Shown here: piece after piece, positions 35,451-44,401 of the stretch
Layout of the letters: each line of letters starts with the position of its first letter
Position numbering within the stretch: position 1 is the first letter of the stretch
From: CAZOEL01 sp964578835
GTDB lineage: Bacteria; Desulfobacterota; Syntrophobacteria; Syntrophobacterales; Syntrophobacteraceae
Assembly: GCA_964578835.1 (NCBI GenBank)
Contig: CAZOEL010000006.1
Coordinates: 1 to 64,000, forward strand
Reading direction: 5' to 3'
Length of the DNA stretch: 64,000 nucleotides
Notes under the pieces: model-generated
What the model was told of the DNA's origin: nothing
Databases searched by the model: none
Seen by the model: the letters and a program-made list of their open reading frames with translations, nothing else
Program-made: the position numbers and the translations under genes

Positions 35451-35867
35451 TCAAGAGCCGATCTTTGTCATTTCAACCGGAGATTCATCTTTCCATTGAA
35501 AAAATACCTGCCCGTTTTCCGTGAAGATGCGGACTCCCGTTGTAGACCTGATCTCCTTACCGTCAATGGTCCAGTCCTTCCACCCCGTATACCGTTTCCT
35601 GCCGTTCCGGGCGACGCGGTCGAAGAAGAGCGCATACTTATCGCCGATTTTGATCAGCCGGTATTCCGCAGGATTGATATCCCTTTCTCCTTTTCCCACG
35701 TCAAGCGAGAAAGTGCACTTGCGCCATCCCAAGAGCTCCGGGTCTGGTTCCTTGATGACTTGGCAGAATACCGTGGGCTCCGCTGCCGCTCCCGACTCCG
35801 CTTGAACCGAAAGGCTACAACCCGGCAGCGCCAAGGCCAAAACGACGACAATCCATAGCTCTCTCAT
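35451..35867 (-). CDS. Small lipoprotein of unknown function
   Basis: A 138-residue predicted lipoprotein. ATG 35867 has an excellent AAGGAG ribosome site 7 nt upstream and starts a signal ending in lipobox LPGC. The upstream in-frame start at 35939 would bury the signal. The mature part is a small beta-rich domain (YRLIKIGDKYALFFDRVARN, YTGWKDWTIDGKEIRSTTGV) without a family I recognise. The residue after Cys is Ser, favouring outer-membrane sorting. It is a single gene. Confidence 0.65.
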   Translation of the reverse strand: MRELWIVVVLALALPGCSLSVQAESGAAAEPTVFCQVIKEPDPELLGWRKCTFSLDVGKGERDINPAEYRLIKIGDKYALFFDRVARNGRKRYTGWKDWTIDGKEIRSTTGVRIFTENGQVFFQWKDESPVEMTKIGS

Positions 35868-36683
35868 TTGCGTCTCCTTAGAAATGATATTTAGAGTGAA
35901 ATATTGATCGGGTAAATCGATCCTCAACCGGAAGCCCATACTCGATCCGAAGCATTGAGCCCACGCTTACGCGCGAATTTCAACTCCTGCGAGTGCATTC
36001 CTGAGCCGAAATGCAGGAAGGAGCACGGTTCAAATCAATGAGCCATAAACCAATTCCCCAACCCAAGTCGCTTGTCTAATTGTTTTTTTATCTCATCTCC
36101 GGATTTCCGAGCAACACCATTTCCAGCTTTTTTCTTCCTGCAGCTGGACCACAAGATAAGGTTATCCTGGCGTTAGGCGCTATAGCTGCTGAGCGGAGGT
36201 TCTTTTCGGAAAGCCGGAGTAGAGACTCCGGCGCCAAGAAAGCATCTCCAGATAGGGCAAGCGTTTTCATCCGAATGGTGGTACATGCAGGTTGTGACGA
36301 TCAAGCAGCCGCCTTCCAGCCGATCGATGTTGGGTTTCGCTATCGCTCAACCCAACCTACGCCTGCATCGGCTCCTTAATTCAACAGCATTGGCCCTCAC
36401 CCTGAGGGAGGAGGGAAAAACCGCAGCCTGTAAATTCAAAGTTGACGGTCCACCAGCTCTCCTTCGGACGTTTTTTGATTACTCTCCAACTCGTCCAGGA
36501 ATCCCTGAATGTCAATCTTTTCAACATCAAACCAGGGAATTGGATAAATCTGCCCCTCTTCTTTTTTTGTTTGAAAAATCTTATCCCTTCCTCTATACAT
36601 CAGGCAATCTTTAACGCTCGCATCTATTCATTGCATTGCATGACCCAGCATAAGCCTGAGTAAAAGGCTTTGGAGGAAACGAC
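35868..36683. other. Long intergenic region before the tail cluster
   Basis: This 816-bp gap separates the lipoprotein from the sheath gene. It contains a REP-like GTTGGGTT palindrome near 36329. Nothing else is supported: the open frames have no ribosome sites or recognisable domains. The promoter for the 17-kb tail cluster should be in the last 300 bp, but no clear sigma-70 pair is visible there. Confidence 0.5.
36329..36356. repeat. REP-like palindrome
   Basis: GTTGGGTT (36329-36336) and AACCCAAC (36349-36356) flank TCGCTATCGCTC, and CTACG follows. The GTTGGGTT...AACCCAACCTACG arrangement resembles a short extragenic palindrome I recall from many bacterial genomes. Only one copy was noticed in this window. 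Confidence 0.5.
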
Positions 36684-37781
36684 ATGCCCGATGTGATTCT
36701 TCCAGGCATTTACATCACCGTTCTCGATGAAGGGCTGATTTCCGTTGGAGGCATCAGCACAGGAAACATAGGGATCGTGGGCTACGAGCTCGGAGGAAAG
36801 CCCGACAAGGTCTATACCCTCAGCAGCCTGACGGAGGCCAAAGAGATTTTCCGCCCCGAAGTCTCCGGCAAGAAAGGCGCGCCCGCCGGCAATCCGACGC
36901 TCCTGAAAGCGCTCGAGCAGGTCTTTGGCAATGGAGGCAATACGGTCTATGCCGTTCGCGCCGTCGATGAAACCCCCGAAAGGTACGGCGCAGCGCTGGC
37001 TCTTTTGGAAAATGAAATCGTCAATATCGTCCTTCTGGCAGGCCAGGATGCGACCAAGAAGGAAATGCTCGCCAAACTCAAAAACCATCTGACGACAACC
37101 GAAAAGATCCGCCGCGAACGCATCGGCGTTATTGGCTGTAACGGTTCTGCGGATGTGGAGGCCATTACCGCCGCAGTTGGCGACGTTGTGAACGACGAAG
37201 GGCGCCTTATTTATGTCGCGCCGGGCGTCAGCTTGAAGAAACGAGACCCCGCAACCGATCGGGAGAGCGAAGAAACTCTCTCGGGCGCCTACACGGCGGC
37301 GGCCGTCGCCGGGTTGCTTTCCTCCCTTCCCGTTCAGAGCAGCCCGACCAACAAGATTCTCAATGTCGCCGGGCTTTCGACCAACTTCAATTACGGGCAG
37401 CTCGAAAAGCTGGTGCAAAAGAATGTGCTGGCCATAGAAAAACGAGAAGGCTATCGCATAGTCAAGGGCGTCACCACATCCACGAACGCCGCATGGTCAC
37501 AAATCACGACCCGGCGCATCGTGGACCACGCGATTTACGGAGTGCGCTCGGCCTGCAATTCTTACATAGGCAAGCTCAACAATGTCCGCGTGCGCGGCGC
37601 CATGAAAGCCACCCTCGATGCCTTCCTGAGCCGCATGGTGGAAAGTGAGGCTCTGGTAGGCTATTCTCTGGATGTCAGCGCTACGCGCTCCCAGGAGATC
37701 GCCGGGCAAGCTGTCGTAACCATGACCATCCAGCCGACCTTCAGCATCGATTTCATTATGGTCACCATGACCCTTGGCTAG
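36684..37781 (+). CDS. Contractile tail sheath protein
   Basis: A 365-residue phage-type tail sheath subunit. PGIYITVLDEG and GNIGIVGYELGGKPDKVYTLSSLTEA form the N-terminal sheath strand and domain. KILNVAGLSTNFNYGQLEKLVQKNVLAIEKREGYRIVKGVTT and ITTRRIVDHAIYGVRSACNSYIGKLNN are the conserved C-terminal domain. Sheath subunits wrap the inner tube and contract to drive it into a target. It is the first gene of the cluster, with an ideal GGAGG site at 36671. At 365 residues it is short, with no extra surface domains. Confidence 0.9.
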   Translation: MPDVILPGIYITVLDEGLISVGGISTGNIGIVGYELGGKPDKVYTLSSLTEAKEIFRPEVSGKKGAPAGNPTLLKALEQVFGNGGNTVYAVRAVDETPERYGAALALLENEIVNIVLLAGQDATKKEMLAKLKNHLTTTEKIRRERIGVIGCNGSADVEAITAAVGDVVNDEGRLIYVAPGVSLKKRDPATDRESEETLSGAYTAAAVAGLLSSLPVQSSPTNKILNVAGLSTNFNYGQLEKLVQKNVLAIEKREGYRIVKGVTTSTNAAWSQITTRRIVDHAIYGVRSACNSYIGKLNNVRVRGAMKATLDAFLSRMVESEALVGYSLDVSATRSQEIAGQAVVTMTIQPTFSIDFIMVTMTLG

Positions 37782-37831
37782 GGACAACCAACTGCCAATG
37801 GCGGCGGGGCGGCCACGAGGAGTGATTCGCT

Positions 37832-38335
37832 ATGCCTAACAACAATATTTTTCGCGGCTCGGACGCCACTCTGGTGTTGGCGGTTGACGACAAATCCACC
37901 GTGGAAGGCAAGCTGGCCGACGGTCTGATCGGTGAGTATGAGCTTGCCGGCATAGTCGGCCGTCTGCAACAGGTCTCCATCCGGGTCGATAACGATCTGC
38001 GCCCGTATCATGAGATCGGCAAGCGTTTTGCCAGCGAACTGCGACCGGGCAATATCCTTATTTCCGGTACGGCGGCCCGCGCTCATATCAATGGGGCGTT
38101 GATCCGGCTGCTGCTCGGAGAAGGCGCCGTAGGACCGTCGGATGCGTTGGCTCAGCCAACCTTCAATATGGTTATAAATATCCAAAACCCGGCGCTGCCC
38201 GCCAATAGCAGCAAGGTGGTCCTTTTCGGCGTCAAGTTCGACAGCTGGACTTTCACCCTGCCGGAAGACGACTTCGTAATGGAAGCGGTCACATTCAAGG
38301 CTTTGCGCATCGGGAGCGAAGAGAGCAGTGGTTGA
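37832..38335 (+). CDS. Tail inner-tube protein
   Basis: A 167-residue protein directly after the sheath gene, the usual place for the tube (Hcp/FII-like) subunit. The sequence is beta-rich (GSDATLVLAVDDKSTVEGKL; NILISGTAARAHINGALIRLL; KVVLFGVKFDSWTFTLPEDD) and the size fits a hexameric tube ring. The last eight bases overlap the start of the chaperone gene. The assignment is from position, size and general fold, not from a specific motif. Confidence 0.72.
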   Translation: MPNNNIFRGSDATLVLAVDDKSTVEGKLADGLIGEYELAGIVGRLQQVSIRVDNDLRPYHEIGKRFASELRPGNILISGTAARAHINGALIRLLLGEGAVGPSDALAQPTFNMVINIQNPALPANSSKVVLFGVKFDSWTFTLPEDDFVMEAVTFKALRIGSEESSG

Positions 38336-38672
38336 GTTGAATCTCACACCGGAGGATCTACTGGCGGGGGCGGCGATCACGCATGAAGTGGCTGTTCCTC
38401 GCGAGGTTATGTGGCCTGGAAAGAATGAGGCTTCAAGGGAGGTCGTAGTCACGCTGAAACCGCTGACCATCGGGACCTTCCAGCTCATCATGAAGGCAGC
38501 CAGGCAGGATGTCAGCCTCATTCCTTTGCTCATGATCAAGGAAGCGCTGGTCCGACCTGCGCTCACACTGGAGCAGATCAAGGGCCTTCACTTGGGATTG
38601 GTCGGTTTTCTAATCGGCTGCATCCGTGAAATCAGCGGTATGACTGAAAAAAAAAGCCCTTCACAGGGCTAG
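38328..38672 (+). CDS. Tail assembly chaperone, short form (gpG/gpE-like)
   Basis: A 114-residue protein in the slot of the tail-assembly chaperone, starting at GTG 38328 inside the tube gene. EVVVTLKPLTIGTFQLIMKAARQ and GLVGFLIGCIREISGM resemble the phage chaperone pattern. It ends just after nine consecutive A bases and a hairpin, and the -1 frame stays open for 60 codons beyond. This is the classic arrangement in which the short form is the major product and a longer form is made by frameshifting. In phages these proteins bind the tape-measure protein during assembly and are not in the finished particle. Confidence 0.75.
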   Translation: MVELNLTPEDLLAGAAITHEVAVPREVMWPGKNEASREVVVTLKPLTIGTFQLIMKAARQDVSLIPLLMIKEALVRPALTLEQIKGLHLGLVGFLIGCIREISGMTEKKSPSQG

Positions 38673-38836
38673 AGGAATCAGCTGTGGTTCAGTCCAGCTA
38701 TCTACTGGCGCGCGCCTTCGGCTGGACTCCCGGACAGGTTCGGGAATTAACCATGGCGCAGGCGTCCATCTATCTGCAACTACTGGAGCGGGAAGCGGCG
38801 CTTGTGCGGGAAAGCGGGTTTTCCTTTGACCGATGA
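38328..38836 (+). CDS. Tail assembly chaperone, -1 frameshifted long form
   Basis: Reading the first 109 codons of the chaperone and slipping back one base on A AAA AAA (38648-38654) continues into an open frame of 60 codons, giving about 169 residues. The downstream part (LARAFGWTPGQVRELTMAQA, then IYLQLLEREAALVRESGF) resembles the T-domain of phage chaperones, which commonly starts with an LAxxFGWxPxxv motif. The same stretch could also be started independently at GTG 38684 (GAGG site at 8 nt), so expression by reinitiation is the alternative. Codons after the shift show no stop until TGA 38834. Confidence 0.68.
38647..38670 (+). promoter_or_regulatory. Programmed -1 ribosomal frameshift signal
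   Basis: Nine A bases (38647-38655) give the slippery heptamer A AAA AAA in the chaperone frame. A 6-bp perfect hairpin, AGCCCT-TCAC-AGGGCT (38655-38670), follows at once, and the zero-frame stop is the next codon (TAG 38670). Poly-A slippage is known from dnaX and several tail chaperones. The hairpin is closer to the slip site than in the best-studied cases. Confidence 0.65.
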
Positions 38837-40055
38837 ATCTTTGACCGATCTAGGCAGACGCCTGGAGGCCCTCTACCAGGCGTGGCCGGCGCCGTTGGAG
38901 ACCTCCTGGCCGGATTCCCTCCGGTTGGCGGTCCATGACTGGGAGATCTTTGCCCAGGTCGATGCGGAGTTTGCCCGATTGCTGCGCGCCACTTTGGAGT
39001 GGCTGGATCTGGAGGATTGGCTCTGTTCGGGATTTTTCCCCGCGCCGGGCAACGCCGCCGGATTGGACCCAACCCGTGCGGATGGCGCCCTTTTTCTTCA
39101 AACGGAAGCCGTCTTGGCGGGTGTGTCTCACCCTCAGCCCCAAGCTGAGGTCTTCCTATCCCAAGGACCCGAGCCGGGGCCGATGTCTGCCGCGGCCCAC
39201 CGCAACACGACCGCGGTCGGCAAAGTCGCGGTTGCCGCCAAGAGCGCCGATGTCGCCCTCGCGGATAGACATCCATCACCCTCAATACCTTCACCAACAG
39301 GCCCGTCCCCTGGCCTCTCCGGCGGCGGGCTACGGGACTTGGCCCGTGTGCTTCAGGCCGGCCCCAACATCGCCGCAGACGCCGAGGGACCTGACAAGCG
39401 GCGTGCAGACTCGCCCGCATACGGGGCGGAAACGGACGGATTGAAACAGGAAGGAGCGCTCCCACCCTCCAGGCCGCTGACGAAGGATGCTCCCTCTATG
39501 TCCGAGATTCGTTTCCACAACCTGCCCGGCGCAACAGCCGAACTTCCCGAAGTCGGCTCACAGGAACCTGCAAGACATCCACCGGCCGGCCATAAATCGG
39601 GTGAAGCCGCTCGACCGGACGCTGTCGAGGAGACAAGAAGCCGTGAGCCGGAATATGAGCCGAGATTGAATGCTGACGAGCTGCGCCGGTTTGGATTGGA
39701 GCTGGCCGACGATATGCCGGGCTTTGCGGCCGGCGATGCGGCAGGCATGTCCCCGGCAGCCACACCGGCTTCCGCCCTTCACTGGCGCAAGCTCTTATCC
39801 ATACTGCCTCTGCGAAGGGAAATATTCATGAAGCCGCACTTTGCTCCCGAGGACGCCGGCACATCTGCAACCATGAACCCGGGGGACGACAGTCCCTTCA
39901 GGGCCATGCCCTTTATCGTAGAGCACAAGCTCCTTGCTGCTGCACCCCCAGCGCCCCTAAACTCCGCCCTCGAGCCTTCGGACGTTCAGGATCTTCTTGA
40001 GGCCCTGAGCGAGGAAATCTGGCGCGAGTATCAATGTTTCTACGGTCCCGGGTAG
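38826..40055 (+). CDS. Tail-cluster protein with long disordered middle, unknown function
   Basis: The frame is open from 38802; I suggest TTG 38826, overlapping the end of the chaperone, but the start is uncertain. About 410 residues. The N-terminal ~90 residues form a helical domain (LEALYQAWPAPLETSWPDSLRL, LRATLEWLDLEDWLCSGFF). Roughly residues 100-330 are low-complexity and Pro/Ala/Gly-rich, likely disordered. The C-terminus (DVQDLLEALSEEIWREYQCFYG) resembles the short C-terminal helix of small proteins found beside phage hub genes. No enzymatic motif is visible. Position between chaperone and gpU-like genes suggests a structural or assembly role. Confidence 0.55.
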   Translation: MTDESLTDLGRRLEALYQAWPAPLETSWPDSLRLAVHDWEIFAQVDAEFARLLRATLEWLDLEDWLCSGFFPAPGNAAGLDPTRADGALFLQTEAVLAGVSHPQPQAEVFLSQGPEPGPMSAAAHRNTTAVGKVAVAAKSADVALADRHPSPSIPSPTGPSPGLSGGGLRDLARVLQAGPNIAADAEGPDKRRADSPAYGAETDGLKQEGALPPSRPLTKDAPSMSEIRFHNLPGATAELPEVGSQEPARHPPAGHKSGEAARPDAVEETRSREPEYEPRLNADELRRFGLELADDMPGFAAGDAAGMSPAATPASALHWRKLLSILPLRREIFMKPHFAPEDAGTSATMNPGDDSPFRAMPFIVEHKLLAAAPPAPLNSALEPSDVQDLLEALSEEIWREYQCFYGPG

Positions 40056-40059
40056 CCCC

Positions 40060-40641
40060 ATGCCCATCGAACTGGCCGGAATCAAGATCAACCGCATTCA
40101 CAAGATCACGACCCTCGAACAGGCCGCGTTCGTACTCCACAGGACGCCGGGCCAGGAGGGCAACACCATCCAGAATCTCGGGCGTGACTCGATCAGCCTT
40201 CAAATCGAAGGCATCTTCTTTGGTCCCAAAGCCAAAGACGATTTGGAACAACTACGGGGGAAATATATCGAACGGCAACCGGTGGATTTCATCGCGGACC
40301 TGATGGGACAGTACTACACCGGCAAGGTGGTGCTGACGCGTTTTGAAGTCATGGAAACAGCCCGGGAGCCGCAGCAGTTCAGCTATATCCTGACCGTCAC
40401 GGAATATGTCCAGCCGCCCAAAGCAGCCGTAACGCCCACACGGGCCATAGCCGACAAGGTCAGACTGGAGGCCAGGCTGGCCCTCGATATCGCCGGCCTG
40501 CCCGACGCCCTGGCGCTGGGTTCCATGCCGGAAGTCGCAAATCCCTTCGTCCCGCTGAAAGAAGCCCTTGAACCGGCCCGCCAGGCCGCCGCCGGGCTGA
40601 TGCAATCGGTAGAGGGCTTAAAGAAGCTCTTTGGACTTTGA
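40060..40641 (+). CDS. gpU / DNA_circ_N-like tail hub-associated protein
   Basis: A 193-residue protein. ISLQIEGIFFGPKAKDDLEQLRGKYIERQPVDFIADLMGQYYTGKVVL followed by FSYILTVTEY resembles the gpU/Mu gp43 (DNA circulation N) group of tail proteins, which sit at the tube-baseplate junction. The C-terminal 70 residues are Ala/Pro-rich and helical. The gene lies between the linker protein and the tape-measure candidate; in Mu and P2 the order relative to the tape measure is reversed. The ribosome site is weak, so translation is probably coupled. Confidence 0.6.
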   Translation: MPIELAGIKINRIHKITTLEQAAFVLHRTPGQEGNTIQNLGRDSISLQIEGIFFGPKAKDDLEQLRGKYIERQPVDFIADLMGQYYTGKVVLTRFEVMETAREPQQFSYILTVTEYVQPPKAAVTPTRAIADKVRLEARLALDIAGLPDALALGSMPEVANPFVPLKEALEPARQAAAGLMQSVEGLKKLFGL

Positions 40642-40665
40642 CAACAGGCCGTGGAGAATTGAAGC

Positions 40666-43600
40666 ATGCCAGGCATCAAAGATCAGCTTCCCGATCCGTC
40701 TCGGTTGAAAGAGCTCATCGCCTTCAAGCCTGAGGCTATGGGATTTGAAAAATTGGATCTGGCCGGCTTGACGGGCTCGCTGGGCAATATTCAAGTTGGC
40801 GATAAACTGAGTGGTCTGTCGCTCCCTCCGCTCCCCGCCGGACTCTCCAAAGACGGCTTCATGCAGGCCCTCGGCGAGCCATTGAACAAGCTCAAAACAT
40901 TCGGCCCCGACAGCGTGTTGGGGAAGATCGAAAGCGGTTTTTTGCCGGTCAACCTGCCCGCGCCCGACTTCGATCTGAACAGCGCCATAGCCGGAATCAC
41001 ATCCAAGATTTTGCCCGGCGCCGGTACGATCGCCGCTCCGACCTTCAAGGTCAATCTGCCGGGACTCGATTTCTCGGGCATGATCGAGCCGCTCGACCGA
41101 CTGGCCCGAGCCGGGGCGGCGGCGCCGATGCGCCTGCTGCATATGGTCATGCGGCTGGCGGATTCCCTTGTCGCCACCATGACCGACACCGACAAGCTAT
41201 GCGAGCTCACCATTGAGTCCCTTCGAGAAATCTACAGCCGGCAGATCTTCGAACTGCAGGCCGCTCTGCCCGTTTACGCCCTGGATCAGGCCATGAGCTT
41301 CCTGGGGGAGAACGATAGCCAAGCCGCTTTCAGCAGCCGTTACGGCCTGCTTTTGGAACGGATCGAGACCCTCGACGCCGGCGATTTGGACCGGTTGCAA
41401 CAAATCCTGACCACCGGCCGAAACGACCTCATCCCCGCTCTAGGCGCATTTCAGCGCTTTCAGAATACGCTTGCGGCTCTGGAAACGCGGGATACAGCCC
41501 TGCTCAAGGCCGGGCTCGACGGCGTGCTGAACCTGAACGCTGAGGACGAAGTCTTTCTACAGCCTTATTTCGATAAGGCCGGCGCCCGGGCGCACGAGCT
41601 CCTGGCGGCCATCGCCGCCCCGGTCAAGCAGGTTGGAGATATGGCGGGACAGGTCTCGGATTACCTGAAGCAGGCCGCGGGCCAAGCCGAAACCACGGCG
41701 CAGTCCGTGGCCTCGCAGATCGAAGCGAACCTGAAGAAAGTTGAGGAGCTGCTGGTTCGGGTCCGCGCCGCCGTCGAGGATATCGAGCATCAGATCAAGG
41801 CTTTTATCGATAAACTGGATATCGGCCCTCTTATCGGCAAAGCCAAGGCGGCGTGCCGGCAGATCGGCGCAGCGGTAGAGGAATTTTTTACTGAAATTGA
41901 AAATCTTAAGCTCAAACTGGATAAGATGGTCAAGCAAGTCGAAGAGAATGCCGACCAGCAGCTCACCCAGGCGTTCAAGGCGGCGGAGGCCAAGCTGCGC
42001 GAGCTGCTGGGCGAGATCTCGGGCGTACTCGAACGGCCCGAGATCCGGGATGCCCTCAAACAGGCCCGCGAGGGCATCGACAACTTCAAGACGACCATCG
42101 AGCAGGCCTCGCTCAAGCCCATCTTCGACATGGTGATCGATAACGCGGGCAGAATCGAAACCAGCGTCAAGAGCCTCGATGTGGCGAGCATGAGTACGCC
42201 GCAGAAAACGGCGCTCAAGGTGGGCGTCAAGGTAATCGAGCAAGTCAAAGTCGATGAGGCGATCAAGCCCGAGCTGCTGGAAGCTTTCAATCAAATCCGC
42301 GCCCCACTTGGCGAGCTCATCAAACTACTTGAGGAAAAGGCGCTCGAGGTTGAAAATATCATCACCATGTTCAATCCGGGCTCGGTCGTTGAGCGGTTCA
42401 TTGTCACAGCAGAGCCGTACCGGCAATTGATGCGACTGCTCGATGAATTCCCGCCCTCCAAGCTGCTTTCTCCCCTCAAGGACGCCTGTGGGAGGTTGAC
42501 CGGGATCGTTCGTGAGCTCGATCCCGATATTTTGATCGATGCGGTGCAGCAGCTATACGAAAAACTTGCCGGATTGCTTGAAATAGTCGATCCGGCGCCG
42601 CTCATCCGGCAGATCGGCGATGCCGCGGAGGTGGCCGTCTCCACGCTGAACCGGTTACGCGACCAGCAACTGGACGAGGTCATTGCGACGGCTAAAAAGA
42701 CCATCTCGCTTTCGCGGCTCTTGGAAGCAAGCGGCCTTAGCGAGATTGCAGACGCCGGTTTCTTGAAGATGTCGCAAGATATCCTTGGCGGAGCCTATCT
42801 TGAGGCGATCGGCAAGGCGATCGTCAAAGTCGAGCAGGACCTGGATAGGAAGGCGGCGACGCTGGACTTCGAGGCTCCGCTAATGTTGCTCGAGACGACG
42901 ATAAAATCCATCGACCGGCAGTTGGCCGTCTCTGCCGCATCGATCATGGAACGCGCCACAGGGCTCGATGCTCGCTTCCAACAAGAGGGCGAGTCGCTGA
43001 TAGAGCTGGAAGACCGGCGTAAGGCGCTTTTGAAGAAGGCCCCTGTTTTTCCGGAAATCACCGCCTTGCTCGGCGAGCTCGACCTGGCGCCGGCGCTCCA
43101 ATTGCAGATCGGCGCCGCTGGGCTCATCAGTATGGATACGGCCGCTCTGACCGAAGCCCTTGAGGCCGTCGACGAGCTACTGCAGGCAGCGGCGCCCACT
43201 CTTCGCAAACTGAACGTCAGGACTTTTCAGGACAGCGCTTTGCTAATCTTCCGAAAACAGGTCGGCGAGCCCGTCAAGCACTTGATCGATGCAATCAGAA
43301 CCGACCTGCGGCCTTTTATCGAGACACTGAACAAGATTGAGTCCATACTGGATGCCGTGGTCGAGCTCCCCCCGAAAATCGACGCCTCCGTCGCCAAAGT
43401 GTTGGATGCCAGCCGCGACGGCATCAAACAGGTGATCACCACTGTGGTCGCTGCTATCCAAACCTTTGAGCAGGCGTTGCTCGATACCCTCAAAGAAATC
43501 TACGATCGAGCGAAAGCGTTGGTGGACGACCTGAACCCCTACTGGTTGCTTAATTCTTTTGCCGAAAGCGATTTCATCTTCGAGAACAACGCGCCGAAGG

Positions 43601-44364
43601 GCATGCTCGCCATGGCTCGGCAAATTTCGAGCGGCGCCGAGCCGGGCCTTCTCGGCATTGCGGCGCTGTTGCAGACCAAGCTTTCGGCGGACCGGCTCGA
43701 ATTGCTCAGAAGCGAAGCGATCGAATCTTCAACGACCTTGCAGGCCGGCAACCGCAAGAACGTCCTGCTGGCTGTGAACGCGGCGATGCGAGACCGCACT
43801 TTGTGCTCGCGCGAGAACGTGGATGCGCTCAAGACCACATTGGATTCCCGGATAAAGGAGCTTGCGAGCAACCCCGAGCCGACGCCTGCAGATCTGAGCC
43901 GGCTAAACCGCTGCGGCGCCCTGCGCCGTCAACTCACAGACAGCTGGGTGCGCTACAACAGCGGGGTAGACAAGAATAATGCCATGATCCGCCTGAACCG
44001 GATCATATTGGAAGCCGCCTATCCCTCCGACATCACCATGAGCCTGCAATCCGCGCACCCCTTCATCGTCGAAAACGTGGCGCAGCTCTATCCCGCCGTC
44101 ACCGTACAGCGGCTCGATACGATCTATGGCAAAGCGGCGGACAAGATCAAAATGCTTCCGGACCAACTCATCCGAGCGCCCTTGGACGATGAGTTCAGCA
44201 AGATTAAAGGCGTCTTGAAACAGAATTTCGATATCTCGGGGATTTTTCACGTTCTGAGAATAAAGCTCGACGGGATGGACGAGGACTTGGCGCAGGGATT
44301 GGAAAGGCTGTCCAGCGCTTATAAAAACCTGCTGCAGACTTTCGACCGGCGCCTGGCCGCCTGA
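40666..44364 (+). CDS. Tape-measure protein candidate (1,232 aa)
   Basis: The longest gene of the cluster encodes a nearly all-helical 1,232-residue protein with extended coiled-coil stretches (for example VEELLVRVRAAVEDIEHQIK and LKLKLDKMVKQVEENADQQL). In contractile particles the longest, helical product located before the hub gene is normally the tape measure, which sets tube length and occupies its lumen. Unlike many tape measures it has no strong hydrophobic segments. Near residue 1110 a motif, IRLNRIILEAAYP, recurs in the gpI-like baseplate protein of the same cluster. ATG 40666 follows GGAG at 9 nt. Assignment is by position and composition. Confidence 0.65.
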   Translation: MPGIKDQLPDPSRLKELIAFKPEAMGFEKLDLAGLTGSLGNIQVGDKLSGLSLPPLPAGLSKDGFMQALGEPLNKLKTFGPDSVLGKIESGFLPVNLPAPDFDLNSAIAGITSKILPGAGTIAAPTFKVNLPGLDFSGMIEPLDRLARAGAAAPMRLLHMVMRLADSLVATMTDTDKLCELTIESLREIYSRQIFELQAALPVYALDQAMSFLGENDSQAAFSSRYGLLLERIETLDAGDLDRLQQILTTGRNDLIPALGAFQRFQNTLAALETRDTALLKAGLDGVLNLNAEDEVFLQPYFDKAGARAHELLAAIAAPVKQVGDMAGQVSDYLKQAAGQAETTAQSVASQIEANLKKVEELLVRVRAAVEDIEHQIKAFIDKLDIGPLIGKAKAACRQIGAAVEEFFTEIENLKLKLDKMVKQVEENADQQLTQAFKAAEAKLRELLGEISGVLERPEIRDALKQAREGIDNFKTTIEQASLKPIFDMVIDNAGRIETSVKSLDVASMSTPQKTALKVGVKVIEQVKVDEAIKPELLEAFNQIRAPLGELIKLLEEKALEVENIITMFNPGSVVERFIVTAEPYRQLMRLLDEFPPSKLLSPLKDACGRLTGIVRELDPDILIDAVQQLYEKLAGLLEIVDPAPLIRQIGDAAEVAVSTLNRLRDQQLDEVIATAKKTISLSRLLEASGLSEIADAGFLKMSQDILGGAYLEAIGKAIVKVEQDLDRKAATLDFEAPLMLLETTIKSIDRQLAVSAASIMERATGLDARFQQEGESLIELEDRRKALLKKAPVFPEITALLGELDLAPALQLQIGAAGLISMDTAALTEALEAVDELLQAAAPTLRKLNVRTFQDSALLIFRKQVGEPVKHLIDAIRTDLRPFIETLNKIESILDAVVELPPKIDASVAKVLDASRDGIKQVITTVVAAIQTFEQALLDTLKEIYDRAKALVDDLNPYWLLNSFAESDFIFENNAPKGMLAMARQISSGAEPGLLGIAALLQTKLSADRLELLRSEAIESSTTLQAGNRKNVLLAVNAAMRDRTLCSRENVDALKTTLDSRIKELASNPEPTPADLSRLNRCGALRRQLTDSWVRYNSGVDKNNAMIRLNRIILEAAYPSDITMSLQSAHPFIVENVAQLYPAVTVQRLDTIYGKAADKIKMLPDQLIRAPLDDEFSKIKGVLKQNFDISGIFHVLRIKLDGMDEDLAQGLERLSSAYKNLLQTFDRRLAA

Positions 44365-44401
44365 GAACTTTCCCTTAACGGGGTTATCACGAGTAACGAC
44401 A

